From: Balanoglossus misakiensis
Taxonomy: Eukaryota > Hemichordata
Reading direction: 5' to 3'
Assembly: GCA_040954595.2 (NCBI GenBank)
Contig: CM082584.2
Coordinates: 12,772,001-12,836,000 of the forward strand
DNA: 64,000 nucleotides
Position 1 is the stretch's first letter, and the number at the start of each line of letters is the position of its first letter. Under the pieces are notes generated by a model. The model made no database searches. It saw nothing but the letters and a program-made list of their open reading frames with translations, and was not told where the DNA came from. The translations under genes were made by a program, and so were the position numbers. Of the stretch, positions 1-12,600 are shown in pieces.

Positions 1-117
1 GTGTCTGATGGGTAATTTCCAGGGGGTAACTGCCCTAGAACTGTAATCACTGAAATATATTTTGGCAGGTGAAATTATGTTTCCTTCCACATACAATAAC
101 ACATAATTTTACATTAC

Positions 118-241
118 CTGGAGTGACAAGATTGAGCAGTTCAGTTAATTCTGGATATGATCTGTCTTGTTGTAGATGTGCATCAATATACTGTGCAGCA
201 CTCTGCAATCTCTCCTGTGTACTTGCCATTGTACTCGCCAT
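118..241 (-). CDS. NUP155: Nucleoporin Nup155, N-terminal coding exon (partial gene)
   Basis: This exon encodes the N-terminus of Nup155, a scaffold nucleoporin of the inner ring of the nuclear pore complex; the rest of the gene lies beyond the left edge. The peptide contains AAQYIDAHLQQDRSYPELTELL, which follows the Nup155 N-terminal pattern (an ID..LQ.DR.YP.L.ELL helix). The donor GT lies at 117-116 on the minus strand. A 3' splice site (TTTTGTAG) directly precedes the ATG at 241, so this exon is preceded by an intron and a further 5' exon. Only about 41 residues are visible, so the call rests on one motif block; no alternative family fitted better. Confidence 0.75.
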
Positions 242-593
242 CTACAAAATAATTTATGAAATCAACTGATGTAGTACGTAGCTGTTGATCAGTTTTGAAA
301 CATGCTTATTATTCAAGTACCTCGTGGACTCCCATCACCGACTCCATACTTGTGACTGAACTTAGCTGCAATACCGTAGCTTGGGGTTAAACTTGAAATA
401 AATGAAAGCCGGGTATCTTTAACCTGATCGTCGTGCAGATCAGTTGTCACAATGTCACACATGCACCTTGTTCATGTGGAATTGAACATACATGTATCTG
501 TTTCCGGTCATCGAGATTTTAGAATCTTACTCTGTAATCATGATAACGGAAGGCAAATGCTTATCGTGCCTCTATTCTCTGGTCTCGTCTTAC

Positions 594-688
594 CTTTGAA
601 GTCCTTCTGACTGGATAATAATCCAGCTAACTGATCAGTTAACGATGAATACAACGGATCACACCTGTTTGACACTGGGAGCCGCCAT
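594..688 (-). other. NUP155: NUP155 5' exon with an optional upstream start codon
   Basis: Minus-strand sequence upstream of the Nup155 coding exon. It holds an ATG at 688 in an AAGATGGCGGC context (YY1-like) and two possible donors. Splicing at 665/664 (CAG/GTGTGA) gives a 24-nt coding stub (MAAPSVKQ) in frame with the next exon, which itself starts with ATG at 241. Splicing at 594/593 (AAG/GTAAGA) gives a non-coding leader, because the 688 frame meets TGA. The transcription start is not visible. Confidence 0.45.
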
Positions 689-1650
689 CTTGTTCATCGC
701 ACAATAGTGCGCGCGCTCCTAGCCCCAACTACGGTCAAAGTTCATCAACAAATGAACATCGATAGGTGCGCAGACGTACATGCTCAATCATTCATGGCCC
801 GCTAGACGCTATTCCAATCAATCAATGGCTAATTAAAAGTATTTCCTACAGTTTATGTGCAAATTGTCATTTCCAAACTTTGCATAAGCTACATTATTAC
901 AGCACCAGTAGCTAATTCATTTTCCAGGACCTTTTCGAGGAACAACTTTTCACTTCTCAGGACTTTCAAGGCCTTTCCTTGAACTCGTGTAAAATTCCTG
1001 AGCATTCCAGGTTTTATTAGGAGTGCATAAACTCCAGGGTGAACAAGCACAGAAACACACACATTACTTCGCTTCATCATTAGAAGTTCATCTTTATTCT
1101 CATATAATATTCCATCAACAATTCTTAGAATTTTATAATCACTGCTAATCAAAACTGCAGAGTCTACAAGATATAGAAAATCTACAGAAGACATGTAATT
1201 TTGTAGTCTACAGTTATGACTTAAATACATCTTTTTATATGCCCCCTTCACAAATGTGATTTTGGAGGCTTAATATTGTAAATTGATAAAATCTTCTGAA
1301 TGAGTCAAAAGGTCTCTGGCTACAATCTATGATCAAAACTTAAAAATGTATCCCTTTCACCATCAGGGTTCAGGCCAACTCTATTGTTCTCAATGGCAAT
1401 GTTGGACCTCTGTACAGTGGTTGTCTCTTTGCAAGACCATTGGAAATAAATTACCCATGCATACTCACTGCATTCCAAATTCCAATCACCATTACTAGTA
1501 TACTCACACCAACAACTCAATAACCAACCCACTCAGGAATAAAATTTTACAACCACAGTGTTTTTACTGACAGCAGAAGTGAACATTCACATTGCTACTG
1601 ATATCAACAGAAGTCTTCATACTCATCAAAACTCTTTGGTTGTATCTATG
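689..1650. other. Intergenic: NUP155 promoter side and SNX7/30 downstream flank
   Basis: No gene is supported. The first roughly 150 bases are the probable NUP155 promoter (GC-rich around 700-725). At 915-1035 there is a stretch rich in TTCCAGGA / TTTCAAGG-like words that resembles a degraded interspersed repeat. A 120-codon open frame on the minus strand (889-1251) runs through that stretch, has no recognisable domain and is probably chance. Confidence 0.4.
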
Positions 1651-1658
1651 TACACATG

Positions 1659-1664
1659 TTTATT
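1659..1664 (-). terminator. Poly(A) signal of SNX7/30
   Basis: AATAAA on the minus strand, 88 bases beyond the stop codon at 1752-1754. It is the first canonical signal downstream and would give a short 3' UTR. Confidence 0.55.
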
Positions 1665-1751
1665 TCTATGCATCTTTAAGTTAATTGATGTTTGAATGTT
1701 TGAATCAGTACAATGTTGACGCAGGTCTCCACAGGTTCTCCTAGAGTCTCG

Positions 1752-4700
1752 CTAATCATCCCCTTTGGTCGCTAAATCGTTCGGGTGGTTTGCGTTCTCT
1801 TTCTGAAGATGTTGGATCACTTCCTCCCAGGCTGACAGAGTCTGTGGAAATTGAACACACACAAAAACAACAGAAATCTCATTATAAGAAATTCAAGTGA
1901 CATAATAGAAATATGGGTTCTGATTTCATATCATCGTTGTTCGTGTGTAGATGCAAACGGCTCAGTTCACATCTACAATGAACAAACCAGATCTGCCATT
2001 GGACATATACTGACCTGTTGATAAAATTTAACTTCCCTATCTGCAAGTCCAACAAAAAGCTCTTTGATATCCTTTCTCTTGTTTTTGTGCCATCTGTCCA
2101 TGTCCGCCTTGAGATCTGCATTGGCAATTTCCATCTTGTCATGTAGGTAAGTCACTTGTTTCTCAAGCTGCAAGACAGGATTGACAGAGTACAACAAAAT
2201 TTAACAACTGGCAACAGACATGCTATGCCCAGTACTTGATCAGTAAGACCACACCCTGCCCCCACCCTCACCCATGGGGTATACAGGATTACAAGGGGTG
2301 ACAGAAGTTAATTAGAAGCTTGGTCATGCTTTGTGCTTACAGTTCACATTTCTATCAAAAGCAACACTGCCAGAGAAAAAATATATATTAATATACATGT
2401 AATGTTAACATTAGGATAGACAGAAAAAAAGTAATGTTCTATCATGGAAAATGGTAATGGTGAGCTTGACCCTTTTGAATTGGATTGCAAAAGAACCCAC
2501 AACAACATGCAAGAATAAAGAAGCCATTCAGAGCAAAAAAACAGGCAAAGCAAAAAAAGGGGATGGGAAGACTAAAGGGGTGACTCTACCTCTTCAATTT
2601 GTTTCTCAATCTTGGCTGTCTTCTCCTCTTTAATCTCAGCTGGTGTCTTTCCCATAATTGAACTGATGGAATAACTTTGATCGGAAATCTTGACCTGACG
2701 ACAGTAATAGAATGGAATCATTGCGGAGAGTGCAGTGAGTATGCAGTGCTTTGTATTAGAGGCTTTGGCTGATGGGTTTTGCAGGAGGATGGAACCTGAG
2801 ATGGAAGCCATTGACAGAGCCAGACTTAACTACGCAGATCCAGTGGAAATGAAAATTAAACAACATCATGGTATATGGGTTAGATATTCAGCATTCACTG
2901 TTCACATGACAAGGGAGAGTTGGGTTAGATAAGTCAACTGACATTTAAGGGGTTGCTGGAGAGTAATACAAGTATTACTTTCCATTAGAACGCATTTTGC
3001 AAGTTTGGCAGCCAACTGAATTTGCTGTTCCTTATACCATATGCAATGTGGAGTCATGGTGAAATCCTACCTGTTCCCGCTCATTTTTTCTTTTGGAAGA
3101 TTCTTCTGTGGAGAGTTCATATTCTACCTGTATACTGTCTCTCTTCTTAAGTACTGACTGGAAAACAAAATGGGAAAGAAGGGTGGAAATTTAGAATCGT
3201 TTCATGATATGCACTGAAATACCTTTGCCCTAAACATCACACATTTTTTCTGAGCTGACAAACTCACCTTAATCGCATCAGCATATAATAAATACTCTCT
3301 GACAGGTGGTAGAAAATATTGCTCCTGTTCGTCATTCTGATGAAGAAACAAAGATACATGATGTGAGTTACATGCATGATATATCTCAGGTCTTGTTTGA
3401 TATTTAAACTTACCAAAGCACACATTTCCTCACCACTGTAAACTTACCAATTCTTGGACCGATTGCTGACATTTCTCTATACAGTTTGCCAAGCAGTTCA
3501 TGGTTTCTGCTAGTTCTACCTCCGAGTTGGACCACAAACTGAACACAGGACTGTACTCCCCAAGTTCGTTGATATAATCTGCAATGGGAGAGGTCACAGT
3601 ACTACCATTATTGTTGAGTGTGGCTTGTCTAGCATGGCCCTCATGTCAGACACATCACTCAGCATATAAGGGCACCTTCAATGGTGAATTTTTGTTGTTT
3701 GCACAAAACTGCAGTATATACTCCCTGGTCACTTACCTTGATTTTCTTTTATAAGCCTTTCAGATACTCTATTTATTGTTCCCAGTTTTTCGCTAAATGT
3801 TCCCACATACTCGCCCATTACTGTATATTCTGGACTTCGATTTTTCAGCATATAATGAGCAGCTACATTACGTACTGAGTCGCCCATTCGGCTTAAAATA
3901 CCTGGTCCCTGTTTCTTGTGTGCTGTGAGTTCCTATAACGCACAAACAAAGAAAATGCCAAATCAACACGTTGTCCGAGTGTCTGGCAGCCACAGAATGA
4001 CACAAATAGATGCAGAAAATTTATTCTGATTCCATAGCCAGTTAACTGAACTACAATGTTTGCAATTGTCCACACACTCAAGTACTAACAACCAGAACTA
4101 AACCACCAGCTCCCGTACTAAATAGCACCAACAATAATTGTCCTTGTCCCCATTAACATTAAGCAAGTGTTTTACCTTATGTTCAGTAGATTATCATATC
4201 TCTCGATTTTATTGATCCTATGAATGTTAGTAGTGTCCATATTAAACTGCTAGTATTACACCACATTAAAAAATTCGCAGCTATTTGTACATGAAGGCTT
4301 AGACAGTCCATTGCTTTAACTGATCAACACATTTGTATAATCACATACAAATAGCTGTGAATTATGTTATAGACACTGTTAGTACCTACTGTCTACTGTT
4401 AGTTCTTCTAAATTTAGCCACCACCAGCCTGTGCTATGCTTAAAGCTGCTGCAAGCCAAAAAATTGTAAATTACCCATGCCTTAGCTGTCAGGAAAATTT
4501 GGAATGCCGCATTAAAAGAAAGAACCGGGTGATCCGCTATCCTTGTCAGAAACTTGTTGAGTGCCTTCTGCCGGGTGTTCAGGAATTCTGGACTGAAGTG
4601 GTCAAATCTTCGTAGACTGTGCTTCTCTGGGAGAGGCTGAATAAAAAAGGGTAACATTATCATTCAGCAAATACAAGCATTCATGATGCATAATATATTG

Positions 4701-5554
4701 TCACCAGGTGTTGTGTTATCATGTTCATGATTTCACAGAAGACACAAGTAAATAAGATTCTATTCCACTTACAGGTATGAGGTGAGTATGCTGGGTTTCT
4801 TCTAACTTGTTTCTTAACCAGAGGAAATCTTGATATCGCCTTCGTACCAAGTATTCGGGGTTGTCAAATGAACTCCTAGTGGTCTGTTGTGATAAAAAAA
4901 CAAACCATGAATGAGACCATGATATATTTCAATTTCAAAGGTTAGATATAGAATGACAGCTGCTTACAAAACTGTTCTCTATATCAGGCAAGTGTGATAA
5001 GACAAAAGTACCTTTGTTACTACTCTATATGTGACATATGCTGACCCCATTGACCCAGAATGTTTCTCTGGGTCATCCACTGTAACAAACAAATCTCTCA
5101 TCTCCATATCTGGATCTTCTTCCTCAGTTTCCTCTTCTTGATCATCCAGTTTTATCGACCCAGCTAAGGCAATCTTGGATGCATTGGACATGTTGCTGTC
5201 CACTCCTGGTGATCGCAGGTCTTCCTCCTGATGATCAAATGTGAGAAAAAAGTAATCATCGTAACTTTTGGACATGTGTGTAGGGACACCTGGGATAATT
5301 AAACCGGGGAGAAAAATTTGCATAAAAAATTGATATTTACATAGTGCAATATAAAAGGGTATGTATTAATATCACAAACGTATCCTGTCATGAATTTGAT
5401 GGCATGATTTTTTCTGTAACGGTCTCACCTCGAAGTCCTCATCATTGACTGTGGTACCTCCAGCCAAAGGATTTTGCAACGGGTCATACTGCTGGGTGTC
5501 CGGACCCTCCCCTTGTTCGCTGACCTTCGTTGCTCCATCCTTCACTTCCGCCAT
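1752..5554 (-). CDS. SNX30: Sorting nexin 7/30 (PX-BAR protein)
   Basis: Endosomal sorting nexin that binds phosphoinositide through a PX domain and curves or tubulates membrane through a BAR domain. Eleven coding exons: 5429-5554, 5012-5227, 4773-4883, 4475-4636, 3737-3932, 3448-3578, 3268-3336, 3071-3157, 2590-2694, 2015-2167, 1752-1841; 1446 nt, 481 aa, all phases consistent. An acidic, disordered N-terminus precedes the PX domain (about residues 87-205), which starts [12 protein letters not shown] and carries the RRYQDF lipid-binding motif (129-134). The C-terminal half is coiled-coil BAR sequence with [16 protein letters not shown]. This combination is specific to SNX7/SNX30; the gene probably corresponds to the single ancestor of both, and the symbol follows the INIP neighbour, which in human sits beside SNX30. 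Start ATG 5554 ([10 protein letters not shown]) lies in a GCCATGG-like, YY1-like context. Confidence 0.95.
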
Positions 5555-6222
5555 GTTGGCGATTTGTGTACATTGCGCATGTTGTGGTGCGCCTTTACAA
5601 GCTAATCTATGATTTTAGCATTTGGGGGAGTGTTTGGTATGACGAGGTGTACTCTATCGCGCGTATCTTTTTACTTTACGCGTGTATACTTGTCTTAATT
5701 TATTCTAATCGTTATTTATAATTATAAATTGTATTTGGTTGATAGTAAACTCTTCCCTTCTTCCCTTTGTTGACAGAATGTTTCTTGTAAATTTTCACTT
5801 CCTGAAAATGTAACCCTTCTTAAAAATAGAACAGTCTGGTTTCCATCAAAGAACACCACCGCCAGAGGGAGACATTGTTGTAGGTTTCGGCGTGTCTGTT
5901 GCATTTGTCTGTTGCGGCTGTCATAGTGGACAGGCTTATGCCGAAAGACGAACTGTACGTGTGTTTATATTCAGGTTGACTAACGGAGGGACTTTCGGTG
6001 GGTTTTGAGAAGCAGTGATAATTGTAGAAACGTGATGATACAGTAGATCCCAAGATTATTAAAAGGCCATCCTCAAAGACAGTGTTGATCGAAACTTCGT
6101 GATGTGAGCCTGCCGGACCGGCTCGTCGATCAAGCTTGTTTACAAATTACTATAACTGTAGAATTCAATCCAGTCTAAACTTACTGTCGCACATTTGATC
6201 GAATTTATTGTTATTTCCGGAT
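5555..6222. promoter_or_regulatory. Bidirectional promoter region SNX7/30 - INIP
   Basis: 668 bases separate the two start codons of divergently transcribed genes. The SNX7/30 start overlaps a CGCCATGTTGGC / ATGGCGGAAG element of YY1/ETS type. No convincing TATA box was seen at a useful distance from either ATG, as expected for housekeeping genes. The INIP leader may contain an intron, but I could not define one. Confidence 0.55.
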
Positions 6223-7052
6223 ATGTCAACTCCTCAGGCGCCTAGTGCCCCGCCGACAATCAACGTGGGACAAGGTAAATAATAAGCTTTAATCTTATAT
6301 TGTTCAGCCATGGTACTGAAACTGACAAAAAAAACCATTCAAGTTGTAAATGTTTATTCCTTTGAAGACCCAGATAACCTTTTGAATTTTCCAGAGAGAC
6401 AAAATCGGAAGATCTTGGAAGATTTACAACAAGAAAAAAAGCGCTTGCGACTGATGCAAGGCCAGGGGCAACCAAACAGGTATGTATCAGAACAAATTTC
6501 ACAGGTATGTTCAGTTGAAATGCCACATGCCCTTTGTGACACAACCATGGTCTTATCTATCTTGCAGTGCTGGAATACTAGTAGCTCAAAGTTCTATGCA
6601 GAGACCAGTACCAGTAAAAGACCAGCCTGGACAGGTGAGATCAAATACTGTTTCTTATTTAGCTGCTATGGGTCTGAGTAAATTATCAAGAACAAAAAGG
6701 CCAGTGGTTGACATCGATATGAAACTCAAGTTCTATTAATCTTCCAGATGAGTATGAGAGATCCTTCTGAAGCTCACCATTTAGCCATGTCACAAAGGAC
6801 AGCGCTTCAGGTATGTCAATTTGTCTTGGATTTTCTTTGAATTCATAGTTTTGGACACAGAGAGTAGCTGGAACAATAACGATAACAGTAACGAGACCAC
6901 CATGATAGCCATCATTGCACTCTAACTTTGTGTTCTTCTTTTTATTTCCGAAGCATGCCCATAGCAATTCAGTGGCTTACTTCATCACACAGGATTCATC
7001 CTTTGGAAACCTAATACTGCCAGTGATACCAAGAATACCACCAGATGCGTAG
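6223..7052 (+). CDS. INIP: SOSS complex subunit C
   Basis: Small subunit of the SOSS single-strand DNA-binding complex (with INTS3 and hSSB1/2 in vertebrates), which acts in double-strand break signalling and repair in the nucleus. Five exons: 6223-6274, 6395-6479, 6568-6634, 6748-6810, 6954-7052; 366 nt, 121 aa. Diagnostic blocks are NRKILEDLQQEKKRLRL near the N-terminus and the C-terminal YFITQDSSFGNLILPVIPR, which matches the family almost residue for residue. Human INIP is 104 aa; the extra length is an N-terminal Pro/Ala-rich stretch. It lies head to head with SNX7/30, and the two genes are also neighbours in human (9q32), which supports orthology of both. Canonical GT-AG introns of 62-143 bases. 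Confidence 0.95.
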
Positions 7053-7279
7053 GCGTCAAGACTCTCTTTTCTTCTGAGAATAGCCAGATACTTAAACGAT
7101 GTATATTCACCAGATATAGTTTTGTCTTGCTAATGTAATGCTTGAAAAGCTGATGTGATGCTTGCAATTTTTTCAGAAGCACCACAATTTCAAATGCTAT
7201 GGATGGAAATTGTCCTGCAAAATGAAGCAGCTGTGTAAAAATGATCCGTGTTTGCAAAATATTTGCAATTAAGTCAAAG

Positions 7280-7437
7280 AATAAATTCAAATGCAAAACT
7301 TGATATCCACTGGTGATTTAGACAGCAATTTTCAGGAATGTCTTGGAAGAGTCAATCAACTTGTCATGTGATGATTAGCAAAAATGAAATCATGGACTCA
7401 ATTCAAGATATGAGAAAATGGAATAAAATGCTTTTAT
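7280..7437 (+). terminator. Candidate poly(A) signals of INIP
   Basis: Two AATAAA words, at 7280-7285 and 7432-7437, are the first canonical signals after the INIP stop at 7052. Either would give a 3' UTR of about 250-400 bases. Which is used cannot be told. Confidence 0.4.
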
Positions 7438-7459
7438 ATGTACTGTCAAAATTGTTCCA

Positions 7460-9185
7460 GTATATGTATAGCTTTGTTTGTGTGTGAGTGAATGCTACAA
7501 TGTGTGTGCATGTGTAAGAATAGACAGCTTAGTCCTTGGAAAGTGATTTTTACATTATATTTACAAATGCATAACAAAACAATGCCAACAAATACAAGAA
7601 TCAAATTAAAAGTTGCATATGTACTGCACTAAACTGATTTCCAATACACGAAGAGGAAATTCCTCTGTAACAAATTAGGTTATCAAGGGAATACATCATC
7701 CAGGGGCATGGTTTTCCCATCTCCCTGTATAGAGATCCAACTTGGACCAATCCATAGTGGTGAAAGGGTAAATTCGTCTTGACCATGCTGGATGACAGGG
7801 CAACTTCACAGTATTACATGGAATTCAAAGACTAAAATTTGAAATGTTTGTGCAGAGATGGTTGTAACTTTTTAATCTGCAGAGGAGTTCAGACTGTCTC
7901 ACATGCATTATTATTTGACTGGTTGGACGTGACGATACAGGGCTTACGCCCAACCCCCACTACATGACAGTCATTTTGATCATGTAGAGTGGTGAATAAG
8001 GGATCTACAGTTAGAAGAACTGAATGGGTGTGAGATTCACTGGAAGGTAGCATTGGAGTTAATTTTGCGTAGGTAAGATATCCACCACACTGCTTCTACC
8101 GGGGTGAAAATCACTCTGCAATTTTGTAGTAATTGTCAGAAATGGAAAGGTGTGTTCTAATAACACCAAATACTATTTCTTTTACTTTCCTTTTACACAA
8201 ACTAAATAATTTATCAAGACAATGTTTTCAATTAAGTTTTTCTCTATAAGCACGACGTGTGCCGATTCTGGTCCAAATCAACGACTGGCAAATTTTATCC
8301 GCAAGACTCGCATGAGAATCTGATGTGACTTAAATTACTCTGTAAATGCTTTTCAATTACTTTGGGGAGATTTTCAAACAAAGGACATGTTCTTTTGATC
8401 AAAAACTGTATCGGTACATTGGAACACTTGATAGAAAGATAATACGAAAGGCATATAAATATTACAAGTTTTTCTCACAAATTTTCAGAAGCATTCGTTT
8501 AAACACCTAGTATGATACAGTCTTTTTAAAAAACTATTAACACAGAATATTTGATATTTTGTTTTTGATCACCAAATAAAATATCTACCGTATAAACAGA
8601 CAATCCCCTACTAACCAAAGAAATATTGCCATGGTAACCAATCCCCTTCTACGCAGGTATTGACTCTTCATATGCTGTTAAGTAAAAAAAGTTTCAAAAC
8701 TTAACTTTCCTATATACACTTTTCTAATTTTATACACTGCAGCATGGAAAGTATGGAATAACAATCAGGACTGACCAGAAAACTGGAAAGTTCTGTGAGA
8801 CAGAAACATGTGAAAATTACATCTGAGAAATACATTTACATGTCAAAAGTTCATGAGTCGTACTCACTTCTTTACACATTTTCTGGCTTTACTTACTATA
8901 GTAGTGGGCATTCGCCATGTAGCCTAGTCTGGCTCCGTCTCATTCTTTCCCACTACTGGCTGTGCTGTGCTGAAGAAAGGGTTTGGAGCAACATGGTGTC
9001 ACGTGTGTGAAATATTATGGGATACTATACACCATTTTGGAAATTTACACAGGAGATTGACCAATCAGATAACTTGACACTTTGCCCAGTTGAGAGACTA
9101 GAATGTTGATTATTCCTTGAAAACTAACAGTCAAAAGATGGTCAATTTGCTTCTTTGATAAAAATCTGAGTAAAATTCAGATAAA
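7460..9185. other. Tail-to-tail intergenic region INIP - STK11
   Basis: About 1.7 kb of AT-rich DNA between two converging genes. Open frames are short and show no domain. I see no RNA gene, tandem array or transposon terminus. Long alternative 3' UTRs of either gene could occupy part of it. Confidence 0.4.
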
Positions 9186-9190
9186 ATTGT

Positions 9191-9196
9191 TTTATT
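9191..9196 (-). terminator. Poly(A) signal of STK11
   Basis: AATAAA on the minus strand, about 410 bases downstream of the STK11 stop (9604-9606). It is the first canonical signal found on that strand. Confidence 0.5.
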
Positions 9197-9603
9197 AATA
9201 AAAAGTGGTGGGCAATGAATGAAAAGTTGTGTTGTACGTATGAAAGTCTACAAATATGACCTGATAAAAAAAATGACAGAAAGTGAACAGAAAGTTCCTG
9301 AAAAGGACTGGTGGTATTGTTCGTGTACAGGATAAAAATGAATTAGGATCAAAGCAATGTGTATTCTAAACTGTCCATTATTTGTAAGCATCTATGATCA
9401 ACTTTATATGGGCCTGTTTGTAATTGGATCAAAATTACCCTATCATCCCTGGTATGTCTAGATTACCTCTAGGCCAGACTATGTGAAGGTGAGAGTGGAC
9501 AACTTAGAGACAAATTATTTGTTGTTGTTTTTAACTAAAAGCACACAAACATGAACAATGTATAATACAAGATGAACTCTTGGACTCTGGAGAAGAGAAG
9601 CTT

Positions 9604-12600
9604 TCATTGGAGCTTGCAGTTGGTGAGTTTGCGTACTTTGTGCCGTGAAACGCTACTGCGTCTGGGTTCCTTCTGTAAAGCTGTGCTGCTGTTACCATTG
9701 GCAGCAGCTGAGGAGAGAAAATACAAGTACAGGGATGAGATCATGGATATCAATATACATGTCCTAGTCATGTGGCAGGGTTGGAACTGTTTTATTGACA
9801 TAGTGAACTGTGGTATGGTTCAAACCTGAGAACGAAGTTAATCTTACCTGTAAATTCAGATTCAGCATTTTGTGGAGATGTATTTTCATCATCGAAGACT
9901 TCTGTTGGATATCCTTCTTCTTCTTCTTCTTCTTCTTCCCCCTCCTCCCCCTCCTCCTCTTCATTAAGTAAATCTTCAAGATACGGAACGACTGTCATGC
10001 TCCGGAGCTCATCCGAGCTATCCGGCAACGGAGGCAATGGAACTTCCTCACCCACCAATGGATGCTTTTTCATTACCCATCTGGTGTATAAGAAAAACAT
10101 TAACAGCCAATTAGATACTAAGACTGAATTAGAATGTTATGTTCAGCAAACACCTGGTGAATGCCAGGATGAATGAACCAATGCTGTAGCATCTTCAAAA
10201 TGTCTTTGTACTTCAACAATCTCATTCTCAAACATCAGTTCAAGGTGCTGATTACAGAACCAAACTGTAGAAATAAGCAGAGATATACTCACGGATGTTG
10301 GAGAATTTGTTGCACTGATGACCTCTTGTCCGGTTCATACTCCAACATACCTGAAATCCATGAATCGAGTTAGGAAAGCCTGTCGGATGAAACTGAAGTT
10401 GAAACTCAGAACAAGAAAACATGTAGTGGAAAAACTGCACAAAGATAAAGATAATGTCCCTTACCTTTAAGTAGTTCAGCCAGCAAGGGTCCAACTTCTT
10501 CTGGCATTGTAAACTCTCCTTTGCCAATATTTTCAAACAGTTTGTAAATGTTATCACCCTCAAATGGGTATTTCCCAGTTGTTATGTTAAATCTAACAAT
10601 GAAAAAGAAAATAATGAAAAATGGTCAAGATCTGTTGTTGGGATCAACTTGATATGATCTCTTCAAATGAAGTTGCTAAATTTCCCCAAAAATTCCTGTA
10701 AAATTCCCTACACAGGAATAGTTAACCCCACATAGGCAATACTGAATGTTGCGGATGTACTTACAATGTGATTCCAGCTGACCAGACATCCACTTTGAAT
10801 CCAGAAAAACAATCAAGGCCATTGGCAATCTCTGGTGGCTGGAAAGCTGGAGAACCCTGACTAGTTCGACATGTATCATCTTCTGCAAACTGATCTAGTT
10901 GCTGTGTTGGAAAGGAAATATTGATGAGGTCTCTGCTTTTTTTATTCCGTATATGAGCAGCAACACTACACCAAACCAGTGTATAAAATAGCACAGTACA
11001 ACAGAACATGGCACAACACAACACAACCAAACACTCGACATCAGCTACAACAAAAATGCAGCACACAACACTGCACAACACAACACAACACACTAGTGCA
11101 CACCACATAACACAATGACTTACCTCAGCTACACCTAGATCAGATATTTTGAGTGTTCCATCAGTTGTCAATAGTAGATTTCCTGGTTTTATATCTTTAT
11201 GTACAATGCCTTTACTGTGTAGATACTCTAATCCGACCATTAGCTGTGCGAAATACCTACAACAAGAATACATTTTTTTAGAAAAGAAGAACCCCATTAA
11301 TTTCTTTATTCCCCTTATAAATTCCTAAAGATTATTCTCCAAAAATACAATGAACATCATTTCAAAAAGCCATAAACTAGAGCATGTGATTCAGCGATGC
11401 TTACTCTGGGACAATCGGCAACCACAGATCAGCAAAGGTGACTGAGAACTTTAACACTTACCTATGAGCTTGCCATACTGGAAATTTCTTCTCTGGAACA
11501 CTGTCTAAAATCTCTTGTAATCCTCCGACACAATATTCCATAACAAGGTACGTGGCTTGTTGTTAAGGCCAATACTGAAGATACAACGTTCATTACAGGG
11601 ACCAAATTAACCATCAACTGTACTTGTTTGATATTGATCAATAAAAGCACTGTGCCATGGCACGCTGCCAATATTTGCGAAACCACTGCATGAGTATGAT
11701 TTCAAGGGTTTGACCCATTTGATCATATATCCTAGATAATGTAATCAACAACTTAATAGGATGATGTGCTTTAAACATTGATGTAAAGGATATATCTTTT
11801 GTTTTTCATCATTGTAGAGCACCTCTACAAGACCAATGATGTTTTTGTGCCGAAGCCTCTTAAGTAGCCTAATTTCCCTGAAATGGTAAGAGAAAGGAAA
11901 GATTTTGAATTATTTTTGAGATATTGCAATAATGTGCACTCACAGAGTTGTCTGAGGACCAGGTCCAAAGGTATCAGACTCTTTGAGTGATAAATTTCTT
12001 TTGGTAATCCCTTTGGATCGATTGACATTCAGTGGTACATCTGTTGGGTTCTGGGGGAAGGGGGAGTTTATCTACACAACTTGTATTTCCCATGATTTTG
12101 TTGTTTCCACCAGAAAGGTACACCTAAATCAACTTAGTTCAAATGATACAAACAACATCAAGGATATGATAAGGTAGCCTACCATACCCAACAATGAGAG
12201 GGTGACGGGGCTACCATGCCAGTACAACAACAGACTTCCCAGGGTCAGTGAACTTTTCACACTCGGAGTCGGACAAAATAACTGTTCAAAATATCTTTAT
12301 TTATTACTTTTTGTCGCGACCCATCTATTAATTGTGGGCGGGGCTTGCATGTATTGTAAGTTTCTAGTTAGTACATTTTTAACAATGATTGTCAAGTTGT
12401 TTTTTCTCGACATGTTTGTTCGTGCAGATACGTTATTTATACATTACATGGCCACAGCACCCGTCAATTATTGCTATTTGAAACTTTTTGTTTACACTGT
12501 GGAGCTCGCGCTTATCGAAACTGCAGCCGCTCACCTGGGCTTCCCCGCCCACTTTCAAGGGCACAACAACATTGCAGATTTGCCACCATCAGATTTATCT

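Noticed and set aside
889-1251. 120-codon minus-strand open frame
   Set aside because: No domain and no splice or promoter support; its C-terminal part is made of TTCCAGGA-type repeat words.
10761-11297. Long minus-strand frame with kinase motifs and a Cys/Val-rich middle
   Set aside because: It is two real STK11 exons (11124-11256 and 10765-10901) read through intron 4; the middle is the CACAA repeat.
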